NCBI RefSeq assembly: GCF_003550065.1
Contig: NZ_QXDC01000002.1
Span: 1,546,260 to 1,610,259, forward strand
From: Hephaestia caeni
GTDB lineage: Bacteria > Pseudomonadota > Alphaproteobacteria > Sphingomonadales > Sphingomonadaceae
Length of the DNA: 64,000 bases
Direction of reading: 5' to 3'
In this document: in pieces, positions 63,853 through 64,000 of the stretch
Numbering within the stretch: position 1 is the stretch's first letter
Layout: each line of letters begins with the position of its first letter
Program-made: the position numbers and the translations under genes
Notes under the pieces: generated by a model
Seen by the model: the letters and a program-made list of their open reading frames with translations, nothing else
What the model was told of the DNA's origin: nothing
The model's database searches: none

Positions 63853-64000
63853 ATGATCGCCCTCCGCCTCGCCGACGAAACCGACATCGCCGCGATCGAT
63901 GCCCTGATGGCGCGCTCGATCGCGATCCTCCAGCGCGCCTTCCTGTCCCCGGCCGAGATCGCGGCCAGCCGCGCGGTCATGGGGCTGGACAAGACGCTGA
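63853..64000 (+). CDS. GNAT-family N-acetyltransferase, N-terminal part
   Basis: Cut by the window end after 49 codons. The start IALRLADETDIAAIDALMARSI is the first strand and helix of GNAT acyl-CoA-dependent acetyltransferases; the acetyl-CoA motif is outside. GGAAAG lies nine bases before the ATG at 63853. The substrate cannot be inferred. Confidence 0.7.
   Translation, partial: MIALRLADETDIAAIDALMARSIAILQRAFLSPAEIAASRAVMGLDKTL

Noticed and set aside
1..64000. CRISPR arrays, prophage, toxin-antitoxin, restriction or secondary-metabolite clusters
   Set aside because: Looked for and not seen: no regularly spaced direct repeats, no phage structural or integrase genes, no methyltransferase-nuclease pair and no NRPS/PKS-type genes.

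Overview
The window reads as a chromosomal segment of a GC-rich alphaproteobacterium of the Sphingomonadales. The evidence is the gene order ppiD-trpEGDC-moaC-moeA-lexA-comEC-gltX-gltA, a LexA box of the alphaproteobacterial GTTC-N7-GTTC type, a TonB receptor instead of a SusC/SusD pair, and a ManD dehydratase whose active-site spacing fits the Novosphingobium enzyme. No phage, integrase, transposase, CRISPR array or plasmid gene was seen. The only mobile-looking DNA is short inverted-repeat (MITE-like) elements between genes.

Layout. (1) 1-14.7 kb is housekeeping: the end of a PpiD-type foldase, tryptophan biosynthesis, molybdenum cofactor genes, SOS repressor lexA with its operator, comEC, gltX, citrate synthase and a DNA-repair alkyltransferase. 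(2) 14.7-18.6 kb holds a nitric-oxide detoxification pair (norB-nnrS) and a tiny zinc-knuckle protein. (3) 18.8-55.2 kb is an accessory locus for a sulfated, uronic-acid-containing polysaccharide. (4) 55.3-64 kb is core again: tRNA-Gln, ilvE, a MarR regulator, proC, ybjN-like, ubiK-like, tspO, tlyA, a small hydrolase, dxs and the start of a GNAT acetyltransferase.

How the locus probably works (inference from families). A TonB receptor (32.8-35.7 kb) imports oligosaccharide across the outer membrane. Exported enzymes then act on it: four S1-family sulfatases, a GH105 unsaturated uronyl hydrolase, a GH28-like enzyme with altered active-site residues, two large alpha/alpha-toroid-like proteins of unassigned function, an alkaline phosphatase, a DUF4861 protein, and a DUF1080 protein with two Tat-exported Gfo/Idh/MocA oxidoreductases that may form a 3-keto-glycoside cleavage module. 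An exported formylglycine-generating enzyme with both catalytic cysteines is encoded beside the sulfatases. Released uronates enter through an ExuT-like MFS transporter and go through UxaC, a UxuB/UxaB-type reductase, UxaA and ManD to 2-keto-3-deoxygluconate, which KdgK phosphorylates.

Regulation is visible. A FadR-type GntR regulator is encoded in the locus, and a recurring site close to AYTGGTMAGRCCARY lies just upstream of most of its transcription units, from uxaA to the DUF1080 gene. A separate LacI-family regulator is encoded next to the uronate operon, and a perfect 14-bp LacI-type palindrome sits between the transporter and uxaC. The most unusual points are this shared operator, the exported FGE, the non-canonical CNQSR sulfatase motif, the unassigned 848-aa and 441-aa proteins, and the nested MITE in front of trpE.
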